The notes under the pieces: generated by a model
What the model was told of the DNA's origin: nothing
The model's database searches: none
What the model saw: the letters and a program-made list of their open reading frames with translations, nothing else
Source of the DNA: Pseudomonas sp. RIT623
GTDB lineage: Bacteria > Pseudomonadota > Gammaproteobacteria > Pseudomonadales > Pseudomonadaceae
Assembly (NCBI RefSeq): GCF_004519305.1
Contig: NZ_SOZA01000009.1
Location: forward strand, 62,001 to 126,000
Direction of reading: 5' to 3'
DNA length: 64,000 nucleotides
Position numbers and translations under genes: made by a program
In this document: one piece after another, positions 31,051-40,602 of the stretch
How the letters are laid out: each line of letters begins with the position of its first letter
Numbering within the stretch: the stretch's first letter is position 1

Positions 31051-31676
31051 GCGTTGACCAGGAACGGCGTCGGATCCCCGCAGCCTTCACGGATAAGCTC
31101 GGGCTCGTCACCGGACAGGTCGATGACGGTCGAGGCCTTCAGGTCGCCGAAGCCGCCGTCGATGATCAGATCGACATGGTGCTCCAGGCGCTGGCGGATC
31201 TCGTAGGGGTCGGTCATCGGCTCCTCGTCGCCTGGCAGAATGAGGCTGACACTCATCAGCGGTTCGCCCAGCTCCTCGAGCAGGGCCAGGACGATGGGAT
31301 TGGACGGCACGCGCAGGCCAATGGTGCGGCGCTTGTCGTGCATCAGCAGGCGCGGCACCTCGCGGGTGGCGTTGAGGATGAAGGTGTACGGGCCCGGAAT
31401 GTGGGCCTTGAGCAGGCGGAACGTTGCCGTGTCGATCTTGGCGAAGGTGCCCATCTCGGACAGGTCACAGCACAGCAGGGTGAAGTTGTGGTGCTTGTCC
31501 AGCTGGCGCAGGCGGCGCACGCGCTCGATGGCAGCCTTGTCACCGATCTGGCAGCCCATGGCATAGGCCGAGTCGGTCGGATAGACCACCACCCCACCTT
31601 TGCGGATGATCTCGACAGCCTGTTTGATCAGGCGCGCCTGCGGGTTCTCCGCATGAATCTGGAAAAATTGGCTCAC
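31047..31676 (-). CDS. yciO: YciO-family (Sua5/YrdC-like) protein
   Basis: 209-aa protein with the YrdC fold (AVEIIRKGGVVVYPTDSAYA, TIGLRVPSNPIVLALLEELG). YciO is a paralogue of the threonylcarbamoyl-AMP synthase TsaC; its cellular role is less clear. I set the start at GTG 31676 (SQFFQIHAENPQARLI), because AGGA lies 7 bp upstream and it matches the E. coli N-terminus. An ATG at 31712 would overlap rnm and has no ribosome site. Confidence 0.85.
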   Translation of the reverse strand: MSQFFQIHAENPQARLIKQAVEIIRKGGVVVYPTDSAYAMGCQIGDKAAIERVRRLRQLDKHHNFTLLCCDLSEMGTFAKIDTATFRLLKAHIPGPYTFILNATREVPRLLMHDKRRTIGLRVPSNPIVLALLEELGEPLMSVSLILPGDEEPMTDPYEIRQRLEHHVDLIIDGGFGDLKASTVIDLSGDEPELIREGCGDPTPFLVNA

Positions 31677-31689
31677 GTAGTCGTCCTGT

Positions 31690-32550
31690 TCATACCGCCA
31701 TAGGCTGTTCATGTCGGAATCGGCGCCACAGGGGTGGCAGGTCCTCGGGCAATGGCCGGTAGGCACCGATCTCGCCCCAGGTGCCGGGGCCGTGGAAGTC
31801 GCTGCCGGCGCTTGCCAGCAGGCCGAACTCACGGGTGAGGATAGACAGCGTTCCCACCTGCTCGGGCGGCATCATCCCATTGACCACTTCCAGTGCCTGC
31901 CCTCCAGCCTGAATATAGTCGGCAATCAGCCGTCTGCGCTTGCTGCGGGTCAGATCGTAGTGCATGGGATGAGCCAGGCTCACCCAGGCGTTGGACTCGC
32001 GCAGGGTGGCGACAGTTTCCTCTAGGGTCGGCCAGTGCAGCTTGACGTCGCCCAGCTTGCCGGCGCCCAACCACTTGCGAAACGCCTCGCCGCGGTCCTT
32101 GACGAAGCCGGCGCGCACCAGGAACTCGGCAAAATGCGGTCGCGCCGGGGCATTGCCGCTGTCGCCCAGTTCCTGCTGCACCGCCCGCGCGCCTTGCAGC
32201 GCGCCCGGCATGCCCTTGGCCGCCAGCTTGCGGTCGATCTCCTCGGCGCGCAGCCAGCGGCCACGGTGCAGGCCGTCGATCGCCTCGAGCAATGGCGCGG
32301 CATCGAGGGGGAAGTCATAACCCAGCACATGAATGGTGGCGCCGCCCCAGGTGCAGGACAGCTCCACGCCGCTGACCCAGGCCATGCCCCGTTCGGCGCA
32401 GGCCTGGCGCGCCTCGGGCAGACCGTCGATGGTGTCGTGGTCGGTGAGCGACAGCGTGCGCACCCCGTGCTCATGGGCCCGGGCGACCAGCGCCGTGGGC
32501 GACAGGGCGCCGTCGGAGGCCGTGCTGTGGCAGTGCAGATCAACATTCAT
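31690..32550 (-). CDS. rnm: RNase AM / PHP-domain 5'-3' exoribonuclease
   Basis: 286-aa PHP-family metal phosphoesterase. Metal motifs are [14 protein letters not shown] at the N-terminus, [16 protein letters not shown] and GSDFHGPG near the C-terminus. E. coli YciV/TrpH (RNase AM) trims 5' ends of rRNA precursors; the length matches. First gene of the minus-strand rnm-yciO-scpA-scpB-rluB cluster, divergent from yciB across 67 bp. Confidence 0.88.
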   Translation of the reverse strand: MNVDLHCHSTASDGALSPTALVARAHEHGVRTLSLTDHDTIDGLPEARQACAERGMAWVSGVELSCTWGGATIHVLGYDFPLDAAPLLEAIDGLHRGRWLRAEEIDRKLAAKGMPGALQGARAVQQELGDSGNAPARPHFAEFLVRAGFVKDRGEAFRKWLGAGKLGDVKLHWPTLEETVATLRESNAWVSLAHPMHYDLTRSKRRRLIADYIQAGGQALEVVNGMMPPEQVGTLSILTREFGLLASAGSDFHGPGTWGEIGAYRPLPEDLPPLWRRFRHEQPMAV

Positions 32551-32617
32551 GGAGGAGCGCTTTCGCTGGAATCGATGTTTGTTATTATGCCGTCACATCC
32601 CGCTTCTGGCTGCCACT

Positions 32618-33214
32618 GTGAAACAATTCATCGATTTCATCCCGCTGCTGCTGTTCTTCATCGTCTACAAACTCGACCCGCGCCCCGTCGAAATCGCCGG
32701 CCACGGCTTCGAGTTCGGCGGTATCTACAGCGCCACGGCGATGCTCATCGTCAGTTCCCTGGTGGTCTATGGCGCGCTGTTCCTGCGCCACGGCAAGCTG
32801 GAAAAAGGCCAGTTGCTGACCCTGGTGGCCTGCCTGGTGTTCGGCGGCCTGACCCTGGCCTTCCATAGCGAGACCTTCCTCAAGTGGAAAGCGCCGGTGG
32901 TCAACTGGTTGTTCGCCCTGGCCTTCGCCGGTAGCCACTTCATCGGCGACCGGGTGCTGATCAAGCGCATCATGGGCCACGCCCTGAGCCTGCCGGAGGC
33001 CATCTGGACGCGCCTGAACCTGGCCTGGATCGGTTTCTTCCTGGTGTGCGGCGCGGCCAACCTGTTCGTCGCCTTCACCTTCCAGGACATCTGGGTCGAC
33101 TTCAAGGTGTTCGGCAGCCTGGGCATGACCGTGATCTTCCTGGTGGCTCAGGGCGTCTACCTTTCGCGCCACCTGCACGACGCCGACCCCTCCACCTCCA
33201 AACCCAAGGACTGA
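32618..33214 (+). CDS. yciB: Inner-membrane septation protein A
   Basis: 198-aa polytopic membrane protein (IspA/YciB family) with about five helices; the opening [18 protein letters not shown] is diagnostic. It contributes to envelope and septum synthesis. The start is GTG 32618, chosen because the family begins MKQ/MKF at this point; longer upstream frames run antisense through rnm. The stop is 1 bp before the yciI ATG. Confidence 0.92.
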   Translation: MKQFIDFIPLLLFFIVYKLDPRPVEIAGHGFEFGGIYSATAMLIVSSLVVYGALFLRHGKLEKGQLLTLVACLVFGGLTLAFHSETFLKWKAPVVNWLFALAFAGSHFIGDRVLIKRIMGHALSLPEAIWTRLNLAWIGFFLVCGAANLFVAFTFQDIWVDFKVFGSLGMTVIFLVAQGVYLSRHLHDADPSTSKPKD

Positions 33215-33215
33215 C

Positions 33216-33515
33216 ATGCTCTACGCCATCATCGCCAGCGACGTGGAAAACTCCCTGGACAAACGCCTGGCCGCCCGCCCGGCACACATCGAGCGCCTGC
33301 AGCAGCTCAAGGCCGAAGGCCGCGTGGCACTGGCCGGGCCGCACCCGGCCATCGACAGCAACGACCCTGGCGCAGCCGGTTTCAGCGGCAGCCTGATCGT
33401 CGCCGAGTTCGACTCGCTGGCCGCCGCCCAGGCCTGGGCCGATGCCGATCCCTACATCGCCGCGGGCGTTTACGACAAGGTCGTGGTCAAGCCGTTCAAG
33501 CAAGTCCTGCCATAA
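33216..33515 (+). CDS. yciI: YciI family protein
   Basis: 99-aa ferredoxin-like alpha-beta protein. Typical residues are [31 protein letters not shown] and [23 protein letters not shown]. The conserved His-Asp pair may form an active site; function is unknown in most species. It follows yciB by 1 bp. Confidence 0.93.
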   Translation: MLYAIIASDVENSLDKRLAARPAHIERLQQLKAEGRVALAGPHPAIDSNDPGAAGFSGSLIVAEFDSLAAAQAWADADPYIAAGVYDKVVVKPFKQVLP

Positions 33516-33637
33516 CCGGCTTTTGAGGGGCGCGCCCGCTCCCACGAGGCCGCCCCAGCTACACCCCGCGCGGCACCATTCACAAATTCCGACAACCGGC
33601 CGACAACCTCCTGAATCGATTCGAATCAGGAGTTCCA

Positions 33638-34030
33638 ATGCGTCAAGGTCCGATGTCCCTGTTGCTTTGCCTGTTGCTGCTGTCCCCTTTCGCCGCGGCC
33701 GAGCAGCCGTTGTCGCTGGAAGCCGGGGCGCGGATCACCGAGCTGCAACAGCGCCTGGAAGAAAGCGAGAAGCAGCGCGACGCGCTGAACCTGCAATTGC
33801 AGCGCCAGGACAGCGAGCGCGAAAGCGCCCAGCTCACCCGCCTGCGCCAGGACAACCAGCGCCTGAAGCTGGCGCTCAAGGAGCTGCAAGCTGGCGCCAG
33901 CGCCCCCCAACACCTGCTGACCGACCAGCAGCAGTGGTTCCTGATCGGCTCGGTCGTTGCACTGTTGTCGGCCGTCTGCGGTATCTTAGCCAGCGGCGGA
34001 CACAGAAGACGCCGTCAATGGTTGAATTGA
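33638..34030 (+). CDS. Coiled-coil membrane-anchored protein upstream of cpxR
   Basis: 130-aa protein: signal sequence (MSLLLCLLLLSPFAAA), a periplasmic coiled coil of about 65 residues (ITELQQRLEESEKQRDALNL...), a single transmembrane helix (WFLIGSVVALLSAVCGILAS) and a basic cytoplasmic tail. The arrangement resembles YgiM-like proteins without their SH3 domain. It ends 7 bp before cpxR, so it is in the same transcript and may take part in envelope sensing. Function unknown. The start could also be the internal ATG at 33653. Ribosome site AGGAG. Confidence 0.8.
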   Translation: MRQGPMSLLLCLLLLSPFAAAEQPLSLEAGARITELQQRLEESEKQRDALNLQLQRQDSERESAQLTRLRQDNQRLKLALKELQAGASAPQHLLTDQQQWFLIGSVVALLSAVCGILASGGHRRRRQWLN

Positions 34031-34037
34031 GTGAGAC

Positions 34038-34715
34038 ATGAGCGAGCTGTTACTGATTGATGATGACCAGGAACTGTGCGAGCTGCTCGGCAGCTGGCTG
34101 ACCCAGGAAGGGTTCGCCGTACGCGCCTGCCATGACGGCCAGAGCGCGCGCCAGGCCTTGGCTGCCCATGCGCCGGCGGCGGTGGTTCTGGACGTCATGC
34201 TGCCGGACGGCAGCGGCCTGGAACTGCTCAAGCAGCTGCGCAGCGAACACACCGACCTGCCGGTGCTGATGCTCTCGGCCCGCGGCGAGCCACTGGACCG
34301 CATCCTCGGCCTGGAACTGGGTGCCGACGACTACCTGGCCAAGCCCTGCGACCCGCGCGAGCTCACCGCCCGCCTGCGCGCAGTACTGCGCCGCAGCCAC
34401 CCCAGCGCGCCCAGCAGCCAGGTCGAGGTCGGCGACCTGGTCTTCAGCCCGGTGCGCGGGGTGGTCAGCATCGACCAACGCGAGATGACCCTCACCCTCT
34501 CCGAAAGCCGTATCCTCGAGGCGCTGCTGCGCCAACCCGGCGAGCCGCTGGACAAGCAGGAACTGGCGCAGATCGGCCTGGGCCGCAAGCTCACGCTCTA
34601 TGACCGCAGCCTGGACATGCACGTCAGCAACCTGCGCAAGAAGATCGGGCCGCACCCGGATGGCCGCCCGCGCATCGTCGCCCTGCGCAGCCGCGGCTAT
34701 TACTACAGTCTCTGA
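34038..34715 (+). CDS. cpxR: CpxR-like response regulator
   Basis: 225-aa OmpR/PhoB-class regulator. Receiver domain: acidic pair IDDDQEL, phospho-acceptor Asp in VVLDVMLPDGSG, Lys in DYLAKPCDP. C-terminal winged helix: LTLYDRSLDMHVSNLRKKIG and IVALRSRGYYYSL. It acts with CpxS encoded 740 bp downstream. In P. aeruginosa the homologue controls envelope-stress genes and mexAB-oprM. Confidence 0.9.
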   Translation: MSELLLIDDDQELCELLGSWLTQEGFAVRACHDGQSARQALAAHAPAAVVLDVMLPDGSGLELLKQLRSEHTDLPVLMLSARGEPLDRILGLELGADDYLAKPCDPRELTARLRAVLRRSHPSAPSSQVEVGDLVFSPVRGVVSIDQREMTLTLSESRILEALLRQPGEPLDKQELAQIGLGRKLTLYDRSLDMHVSNLRKKIGPHPDGRPRIVALRSRGYYYSL

Positions 34716-34730
34716 CAGCGACCAGAACCC

Positions 34731-34847
34731 TGTAGGAGCGGCCTTGCGTCGCGAAAGGGCCGCAAAGCGGCCCCGGCGATCTTTGCAAAAACGCTGATAT
34801 CCCGGGGCTGCTGCGCAGCCCTTTCGCGACACAAGGCCGCTCCTACA
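34731..34847. repeat. Inverted REP pair between cpxR and spy-like gene
   Basis: TGTAGGAGCGGCCTTGCGTC at the left faces ACACAAGGCCGCTCCTACA at the right, with GGGCCGCAAAGCGGCCC and GGGCTGCTGCGCAGCCC palindromes inside. It starts 16 bp after the cpxR stop and may separate cpxR expression from that of the downstream genes. Confidence 0.88.
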
Positions 34848-34969
34848 GAATCCGCACCGCGACGCGTTTCATCTTTACCCAGCCTTTACCCTCGCCTGAC
34901 CGCCCTTGACCTTGATCTCCCTAGACTGGGCTCATCCGGTAACCACCGGCCCCTCAAAGGAGAGACACC

Positions 34970-35386
34970 ATGCGCAAGACCCTTATCGCCCTGATGTTCG
35001 CCGCCGCCCTGCCAACCGTGGCCATGGCCATGCCCGAAGGCGGTCCGCGCCATGACGGCCCGCATCACCGCGGTGACGCGCCTTTCGCCCAGCTGGACCT
35101 GAGCCGCGAGCAACGCCAGCAGATCGGCAAGCTGATGGGCGAGCAGATGCAACAGCGCCGCGAGATCACCGCGCGCTACATCGACAAGCTGCCCGCTGCC
35201 GAGCAAAAGGCCCTGAAGGATGAACTCAAGGCCAGCCACGACAAGACCGACAGCCAGGTGCGCGCGCTGCTCAAGCCCGAGCAGCAGAAGAAGTTCGACG
35301 ACCTGCAGAAGGAACGCGCCGCACGCAAGGCCGAGTGGCAGGAGTTCAAGGCCTGGAAAGCTGAAAAAGCCGCCAAGGCCCAGTAA
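34970..35386 (+). CDS. Spy/CpxP-like periplasmic chaperone
   Basis: 138-aa protein with a signal peptide (MRKTLIALMFAAALPTVAMA) and a helical, charged mature part. Two LTxxQ-type motifs, LDLSREQRQQI and LLKPEQQKKFDDL, mark the CpxP/Spy family. It likely binds unfolded periplasmic protein and may inhibit CpxS as CpxP does CpxA. It has its own ribosome site (AAAGGAGAG) and lies between regulator and sensor genes. Confidence 0.88.
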   Translation: MRKTLIALMFAAALPTVAMAMPEGGPRHDGPHHRGDAPFAQLDLSREQRQQIGKLMGEQMQQRREITARYIDKLPAAEQKALKDELKASHDKTDSQVRALLKPEQQKKFDDLQKERAARKAEWQEFKAWKAEKAAKAQ

Positions 35387-35398
35387 GCTGTCAACCCG

Positions 35399-35433
35399 AC
35401 GCCCGGCTCGCTCTCCAGCGGGCCGGGCTTTCG
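35399..35433 (+). terminator. Terminator-like hairpin between spy-like gene and cpxS
   Basis: CCCGGCTCGCT / AGCGGGCCGGG (10 of 11 pairs) followed by a weak CTTTC tract, 13 bp after the spy stop codon. It would reduce read-through so that the chaperone is made in excess over the sensor kinase. Confidence 0.5.
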
Positions 35434-35455
35434 CCATTCCTCGGAGGTGCTCGTC

Positions 35456-36787
35456 TTGCGTTCACTGTTCTGGCGCATCCTGGCCAGTTTCTGGCTGGCC
35501 ATAGCCCTGGTCGCCGGCCTGTCGATCCTGCTCGGGCACATGCTCAACCAGGACACCTGGATCCTCAGCCGCCATCCCGGGCTGAACGGCCTGGCCAGCC
35601 ACTGGGCGCAGCATTACGAACAGGAAGGTGTCGAGGCAGCCCAGCGCTTCCTCGAACGACGCAAGCACCACTACAAGATCGACGTGCAGGTGCTCGACGA
35701 CAGCGGCGAGGCTGTGGTCCCCGGCACCTTCCCGCGCCGCGCCGCCGCCTTCGAGGCGCGCCAGCACAATGACGAACGACGCCTGCCCTGGCGCCGCCTG
35801 ACCGAGGAATACACCAGCCCCGGCAGCGGCGAGACCTACCTGCTGATCTACCGCATCCCTCACCCGGAGCTGGCGGCCTGGCACCGCGAGAGCCTGATCT
35901 GGCCGCTCAGTGCCCTGGGCATAGCCCTGGTGGTGCTGACCCTGTTCAGCCTGCTGGTGACCCTGTCCATCACCCGCCCGCTGAGCCGCCTGCGCGGCGC
36001 CGTGCATGACCTGGGGCAGACCAGCTACCAGCAGAACAGCCTGGCGCGCCTGGCGGTGCGCCGCGACGAATTCGGCGTGCTGGCCAACGACTTCAACAAG
36101 ATGGGCGCACGCCTGCAAAGCCTGATCGGCAGCCAGCGCCAGCTGCTGCGCGACGTCTCCCATGAGCTGCGCTCACCGCTGGCGCGGCTGCGCATCGCCC
36201 TGGCCCTGGCCGAACGCGCCGAAGCCGAACAGCGCCAGGCGTTGTGGCCGCGCCTGACCCGCGAATGCGATCGTCTGGAGGACCTGATCAGCGAAATCCT
36301 CGTGCTGGCCCGGGTCGATGCCGAACAGGCGCATGCCGAGCCGGTGGATCTCAATGCCTTGCTGGGCGGCGTGCGCAAGGACGCCCAGCTGTCAGCGCCA
36401 GACCAGGAGGTACGCCTGGAAATGCAGCCGGGCCTGACCCTGCATGGCTGGCCAACGCTGATCGAACGGGCGGTGGACAACCTGCTGCGCAATGCCCTGC
36501 GCTTCAACCCGATCGGCCAGCCGATCGAGGTGCATGCCCGGCGCGAGCAAGATCGCATCGTGCTGAGCGTGCGCGATCATGGGCCGGGAGTGGCGGCAGA
36601 GCACTTGGCGCAGCTGGGCGAACCGTTCTTCCGGGCGCCGGGGCAGGAGGCGCCGGGCCATGGGCTGGGGTTGGCAATCGCGCGCAAGGCGGCGGAGCGC
36701 CATGGTGGGGCGCTGGTATTGACCAACCACCCGCAGGGCGGCTTCATTGCGACGCTGGATTTTCCCTGCGAGCGTGCTACTGGCTGA
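35456..36787 (+). CDS. cpxS: CpxA/CpxS-like sensor histidine kinase
   Basis: 443-aa membrane kinase: TM1 (ILASFWLAIALVAGLSILLG), periplasmic sensor of about 120 residues, TM2 (ALGIALVVLTLFSLLVTL), HAMP, HisKA with phospho-His in LLRDVSHELRSPLARLR, and HATPase with N box NLLRNALRF and G boxes DHGPGV and GHGLGLAIA. The start is TTG 35456: GGAGG lies 8 bp upstream, whereas the in-frame GTG at 35447 sits inside that ribosome site. Confidence 0.9.
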   Translation: MRSLFWRILASFWLAIALVAGLSILLGHMLNQDTWILSRHPGLNGLASHWAQHYEQEGVEAAQRFLERRKHHYKIDVQVLDDSGEAVVPGTFPRRAAAFEARQHNDERRLPWRRLTEEYTSPGSGETYLLIYRIPHPELAAWHRESLIWPLSALGIALVVLTLFSLLVTLSITRPLSRLRGAVHDLGQTSYQQNSLARLAVRRDEFGVLANDFNKMGARLQSLIGSQRQLLRDVSHELRSPLARLRIALALAERAEAEQRQALWPRLTRECDRLEDLISEILVLARVDAEQAHAEPVDLNALLGGVRKDAQLSAPDQEVRLEMQPGLTLHGWPTLIERAVDNLLRNALRFNPIGQPIEVHARREQDRIVLSVRDHGPGVAAEHLAQLGEPFFRAPGQEAPGHGLGLAIARKAAERHGGALVLTNHPQGGFIATLDFPCERATG

Positions 36788-36793
36788 CCAATC

Positions 36794-36897
36794 CTGGGAC
36801 TGCTTTGCAGCCCTTTCGCGGCACAAGGCCGCTCCTACAGGAATGCGAACACTTGTAGGAGCGGCCTTGTGCCGCGAAAGAGCCGCAAAGCGGCCCC
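36794..36897. repeat. Inverted REP pair between cpxS and nitroreductase gene
   Basis: Same family as at 34731: CACAAGGCCGCTCCTACAG on the left and TGTAGGAGCGGCCTTGTGCC on the right, in head-to-head order opposite to that of the 34731 copy. It lies between two convergent genes and probably ends both transcripts. Confidence 0.85.
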
Positions 36898-36902
36898 AAT
36901 AG

Positions 36903-37460
36903 TCACTCGCCCCAGGCGCTGACGTACTGCGCGGTTTCCAGCACCGGCGCCGTGCGCGGCTCGCCCAACGGCGTACCGACATACAGGTAGCCGATTACCT
37001 CTTCGTTCGCCTCCAGGCCCAAGCCCTTGTGCACATGGGCATCGAAGGCCATGTCGCCAGTGCGCCATACCGCGCCGATACCCTGGGCATGGGCGGCGAT
37101 CAGGATGCCATGGGCGGCGCAGCCCGCGGCCAGTCTCTGCTCGATCTTCGGCACCTTGAAGTGATCCTGCAGCCGGGCGATCACCACGATCAGCAACGGC
37201 GCGCGCAAGGGCATGGCGCGGGCCTTGTCCAGGGCGGCCTGGGTTGCATCGCCCTTGGCCTGCACGGCTTCGGCGAACAGCTCGCCGAGCTTTTCCCGGC
37301 CCTGCCCTTCGATGGTCAGGAAACGCCAGGGGCGCAACTGGCCATGGTCAGGCGCACGCAATGCGGCCTGGAACAGCGCCTCGCGCTGGGCGGCATTGGG
37401 CGCCGGGTCAGTCAGGCGTGGCACGGAAACACGGTTGAGCAATGCGTCGAGAGCCTCCAT
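36903..37460 (-). CDS. YdjA-like nitroreductase
   Basis: 185-aa FMN-dependent nitroreductase family member, short form as in E. coli YdjA. Features: LLNRVSVPRLTDPAP at the N-terminus, RAPDHGQLRPWRFLTIEG for FMN binding, and AHAQGIGAVWRTG. Acts in the cytoplasm on unknown electrophilic substrates with NAD(P)H. Monocistronic. Confidence 0.9.
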   Translation of the reverse strand: MEALDALLNRVSVPRLTDPAPNAAQREALFQAALRAPDHGQLRPWRFLTIEGQGREKLGELFAEAVQAKGDATQAALDKARAMPLRAPLLIVVIARLQDHFKVPKIEQRLAAGCAAHGILIAAHAQGIGAVWRTGDMAFDAHVHKGLGLEANEEVIGYLYVGTPLGEPRTAPVLETAQYVSAWGE

Positions 37461-37509
37461 GGGCTACCCTCCTGGCAGATTGAAAGTGCGGCCATTCTCA
37501 AGCTGCCAG

Positions 37510-37590
37510 CATCAAGCTGCAAGCCACAAGAAAAACAGCCTTCGCAAGCCTCATTCACGCCAGACGCTTGCAGCTTGCAACTTGCGGCTT
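37510..37590. repeat. Imperfect CAAGCTGCAAGC inverted repeat
   Basis: Left arm CAAGCTGCAAGCCACAAG pairs with right arm CTTGCAGCTTGCAACTTG at 15 of 18 positions. It lies upstream of trkH and the nitroreductase gene, which diverge. A related CAAG-rich palindrome surrounds the terminator at 46083. Confidence 0.65.
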
Positions 37591-37629
37591 AAAATGGCGC
37601 CCTTTCCGTAGCGAGTCAGAGCAGATCAC

Positions 37630-39084
37630 ATGGCGTTGCCGACCTTAAGGATCATTGGTTTCATCATCGGCATCTTCCTGATCACCCTGGCAGTGAGCAT
37701 GGTGGTGCCCATGGCGACCCTGGTGGTCTTCGAGCGCACCGGCGACATGCCGTCGTTCCTCTGGGCCAGCCTGATCACCTTCATCGCCGGCCTCGGCCTG
37801 GTCATCCCCGGCCGCCCGGACCACGTGCACCTGCGCCCCCGCGACATGTACCTGCTGACCGTCAGCAGCTGGCTGGTGGTGTGCGTGTTCGCCGCCCTGC
37901 CCTTCCTGCTGACCCAGCACATCAGCTACACCGACGCCTTCTTCGAGAGCATGTCCGGCATCACCGCCACCGGCGCCACCGTGCTCAGCGGCCTGGACAA
38001 CATGTCGCCGGGCATCCTGATGTGGCGCTCGATGCTGCACTGGCTGGGCGGCATCGGCTTCATCGGCATGGCGGTGGCGATCCTGCCGCTGCTGCGTATC
38101 GGTGGCATGCGCCTGTTCCAGACCGAGTCCTCCGACCGCTCCGAAAAAGTCATGCCGCGCTCGCACATGGTCGCCAAGTCGATCGTCGCGGTGTACGTCG
38201 GCATCACCGTGTTCGGCAGCCTGGCCTTCTGGTGGGCGGGCATGAGCCCGTTCGACGCGATCAACCATGCCATGTCGGCGATTTCCACCGGCGGCTTCTC
38301 CACCTCCGACCAGTCGCTGGCCAAGTGGGACATCCCCGCGGTGCACTGGGTCGCGGTGGTGGTGATGATCATGGGCAGCGTGCCATTCACCCTCTACGTG
38401 GCGACCCTGCGTGGCCACCGCAGGGCGCTGATCAAGGACCAGCAGGTCCAGGGCCTGCTCGCCATGCTGGTGGCCACCTGGCTGGTACTCGGTACCTGGT
38501 ACTGGGCGACGACCGACCTGCACTGGCTCGACGCCCTGCGCCACGTGGCCCTGAACGTCACCTCGGTGGTCACCACCACCGGCTTCGCCCTGGGCGACTA
38601 CAGCCTGTGGGGCAATTTCTCGCTGATGCTGTTCTTCTACCTGGGCTTCGTCGGCGGCTGCTCCGGCTCGACGGCCGGCGGCATCAAGATCTTCCGCTTC
38701 CAGGTCGCCTACATCCTGCTCAAGGCCAACCTCAACCAGCTGATCCACCCGCGCGCGGTGATCAAGCAGAAGTACAACGGCCACCGCCTCGACGAAGAGA
38801 TCGTGCGTTCGATCCTGACGTTCTCGTTCTTCTTCGCCATCACCATCTGCATCATCGCCCTGCTGCTGTCGCTGCTGGGCGTGGACTGGATGACCGCGCT
38901 CACCGGTGCCGCCGGTACTGTCTCGGGCGTCGGCCCGGGGCTGGGCGAAGTGATCGGCCCGGCCGGCAACTACGCGACGCTGCCGGATGCCGCCAAATGG
39001 ATCCTTGCCGGCGGCATGCTGCTGGGCCGCCTGGAGATCATCACGGTGCTGGTGTTGTGCATGCCGGCGTTCTGGCGTCACTGA
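37630..39084 (+). CDS. trkH: Trk-type potassium transporter, TrkH/TrkI family
   Basis: 484-aa membrane protein with about ten helices and four pore loops whose selectivity-filter glycines are visible: [36 protein letters not shown] and [13 protein letters not shown]. It takes up K+ with the cytoplasmic TrkA subunit, which is not in this window. Its last 44 bp overlap the convergent AraC-family gene. Confidence 0.93.
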   Translation: MALPTLRIIGFIIGIFLITLAVSMVVPMATLVVFERTGDMPSFLWASLITFIAGLGLVIPGRPDHVHLRPRDMYLLTVSSWLVVCVFAALPFLLTQHISYTDAFFESMSGITATGATVLSGLDNMSPGILMWRSMLHWLGGIGFIGMAVAILPLLRIGGMRLFQTESSDRSEKVMPRSHMVAKSIVAVYVGITVFGSLAFWWAGMSPFDAINHAMSAISTGGFSTSDQSLAKWDIPAVHWVAVVVMIMGSVPFTLYVATLRGHRRALIKDQQVQGLLAMLVATWLVLGTWYWATTDLHWLDALRHVALNVTSVVTTTGFALGDYSLWGNFSLMLFFYLGFVGGCSGSTAGGIKIFRFQVAYILLKANLNQLIHPRAVIKQKYNGHRLDEEIVRSILTFSFFFAITICIIALLLSLLGVDWMTALTGAAGTVSGVGPGLGEVIGPAGNYATLPDAAKWILAGGMLLGRLEIITVLVLCMPAFWRH

Positions 39085-40087
39085 CCGACAGCCGCGTGCG
39101 GTACTCGCTCGGCGTGCTGTCGAACCAGCGGCGGAACGCCCGGTAGAAGTTGCTCGGGTCGGCGAAACCCAGCAGGTAGGCGGTTTCCAGCAACGTGGTG
39201 CCAGGCTGCGCCAGGTACTGCTCGGCCAGTTCGCGGCGGGTGTCGTCGAGCAAGGTCTGGAAGCTGGTGCCCTCGTCCTGCAGGCGCCGCTGCAAGGTGC
39301 GCTGCGAAAGGTGCAGGGCCTGGGCCACGGTTTCACGCTTGGGCTCGCCCTGGGGCAGGATGCGGCACAGCACCTGGCGCACGCGGTGGGTTACCCGGCT
39401 TTCCGAGAAACGCGCCAGGTACTCACCGGCGAAACGGTCGTGCAGCACTGCCATCGCCTCGTTGGCGGTGGGCAACGGCGCCTCCATGTCGGCACGCGCG
39501 AACACCAGCGCGTCATGGGGCGCGCCAAATTGCAGCGGCGCGTGGAAAGCCACCTTGTACGGCTCGACATTTTTCGGCAGGGCGCCCTGGATCAGCACGC
39601 GCCGCGGCTGGATCGGCCGCCCGCTGAGCCAGGTGCACAGCGCCAGGGCGCAAGCCAGCGAAGCCTCGCCGCTGTGTCGGGTGGGCGGCAGGTGATCGCC
39701 ATGCACGGTCAACACCAAAGCATAGCCGTCGGGTTCCAGGCGAAAGCTCAGGTCCGAACTTTCGGCGATGATCCGCTGGTAGCGCACCAGCCGTTCGAAG
39801 CCTTCGGCCAGGGTCCGACTGGACATCAGCGCGTAGCCCACCACATGGAAAGACGCCGGGCGCACCACCCGCGCCATGTTCAGGCCGATGGCCTGGTTGC
39901 CAGACAGTTCCACCGCCAGTTGCCACAGGCGGGTCATCGAATCCTGGGTAAAGCGCGCGTCCGGATCTTCCAGGGCAGCGAAATCCAGGCCCAGCCGCCT
40001 GAACATCGCCGGGCAGTCGAGCCCCTCGAGCTCAAGTGCCTTGACGATGCCTGATGCCCAGCTGGCTGACGTGGTTCTCTCACTCAT
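39041..40087 (-). CDS. AraC-family regulator (OruR/arabinose-binding-domain type)
   Basis: 348-aa regulator: N-terminal Arabinose_bd-like domain (ASWASGIVKALELEGLDCPA, VVGYALMSSRTLAEGFERL) and a C-terminal AraC helix-turn-helix pair (TVAQALHLSQRTLQRRLQDE, then LLETAYLLGFADPSNFYRAF). The start at 40087 has AAGAAG upstream. The 3' end overlaps trkH by 44 bp on the opposite strand. Target unknown. Confidence 0.85.
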   Translation of the reverse strand: MSERTTSASWASGIVKALELEGLDCPAMFRRLGLDFAALEDPDARFTQDSMTRLWQLAVELSGNQAIGLNMARVVRPASFHVVGYALMSSRTLAEGFERLVRYQRIIAESSDLSFRLEPDGYALVLTVHGDHLPPTRHSGEASLACALALCTWLSGRPIQPRRVLIQGALPKNVEPYKVAFHAPLQFGAPHDALVFARADMEAPLPTANEAMAVLHDRFAGEYLARFSESRVTHRVRQVLCRILPQGEPKRETVAQALHLSQRTLQRRLQDEGTSFQTLLDDTRRELAEQYLAQPGTTLLETAYLLGFADPSNFYRAFRRWFDSTPSEYRTRLSVSDARTPACTTPAP

Positions 40088-40243
40088 GGCGGGCTTCTTG
40101 TGTTGATCGCTACGGCGGTGAAGCGAAAGGATACTCAATTGGCGCCCAGGGTCACTGGCCATCCCCCCAACTGACTCTAGACTCGATTCAGGCTCCACGC
40201 CGTGTATCCTGTAGCCAGACCCGCAGATCCGGAAAGCACCGCC

Positions 40244-40555
40244 ATGACCAGCACCACGCAGTTCCGCAGTTTTGCCGAGTTCTACCCCTATTACCTGGGC
40301 GAGCACAGCAACCCCACCTGCCGTCGCCTGCACTTCGTCGGCACCGCCCTGGTGATCGCCCTGCTCGCCTACACCCTGGGCAGCGGCAAATGGCTGTTGC
40401 TGCTGGCCGTGCCACTAGCCGGCTACGGCTTCGCCTGGGTCGGGCACTTCTTTTTCGAGAAGAACCGCCCCGCCACCTTCAGCCACCCGTGGTACAGCCT
40501 GGTCGGCGATTTCGCCATGTTCCGCGACATCCTGCTGGGGCGCATCGCCCTCTGA
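40244..40555 (+). CDS. DUF962 / Mpo1-like membrane protein
   Basis: 103-aa protein with two to three hydrophobic helices (LVIALLAYTLGSGKWLLLLA) and the family phrase FAEFYPYYLGEHSNPTCRRL plus HFVG at the N-terminus and HFFFEKNRPATFSHPWYSL near the C-terminus. Yeast Mpo1 is an Fe(II)-dependent dioxygenase for 2-hydroxy fatty acids; the His residues kept here make a similar activity possible. Start at 40244 has GGAAAG upstream. Confidence 0.85.
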   Translation: MTSTTQFRSFAEFYPYYLGEHSNPTCRRLHFVGTALVIALLAYTLGSGKWLLLLAVPLAGYGFAWVGHFFFEKNRPATFSHPWYSLVGDFAMFRDILLGRIAL

Positions 40556-40602
40556 TTGCAGGCTTGGCGCCAGCAACCGACTTGCTGAATGCTCTCGAGC
40601 CG

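Noticed and set aside
31677..31712. ATG 31712 as the yciO start
   Set aside because: It overlaps rnm and lacks a ribosome site; GTG 31676 has AGGA at the right distance and matches the family N-terminus.
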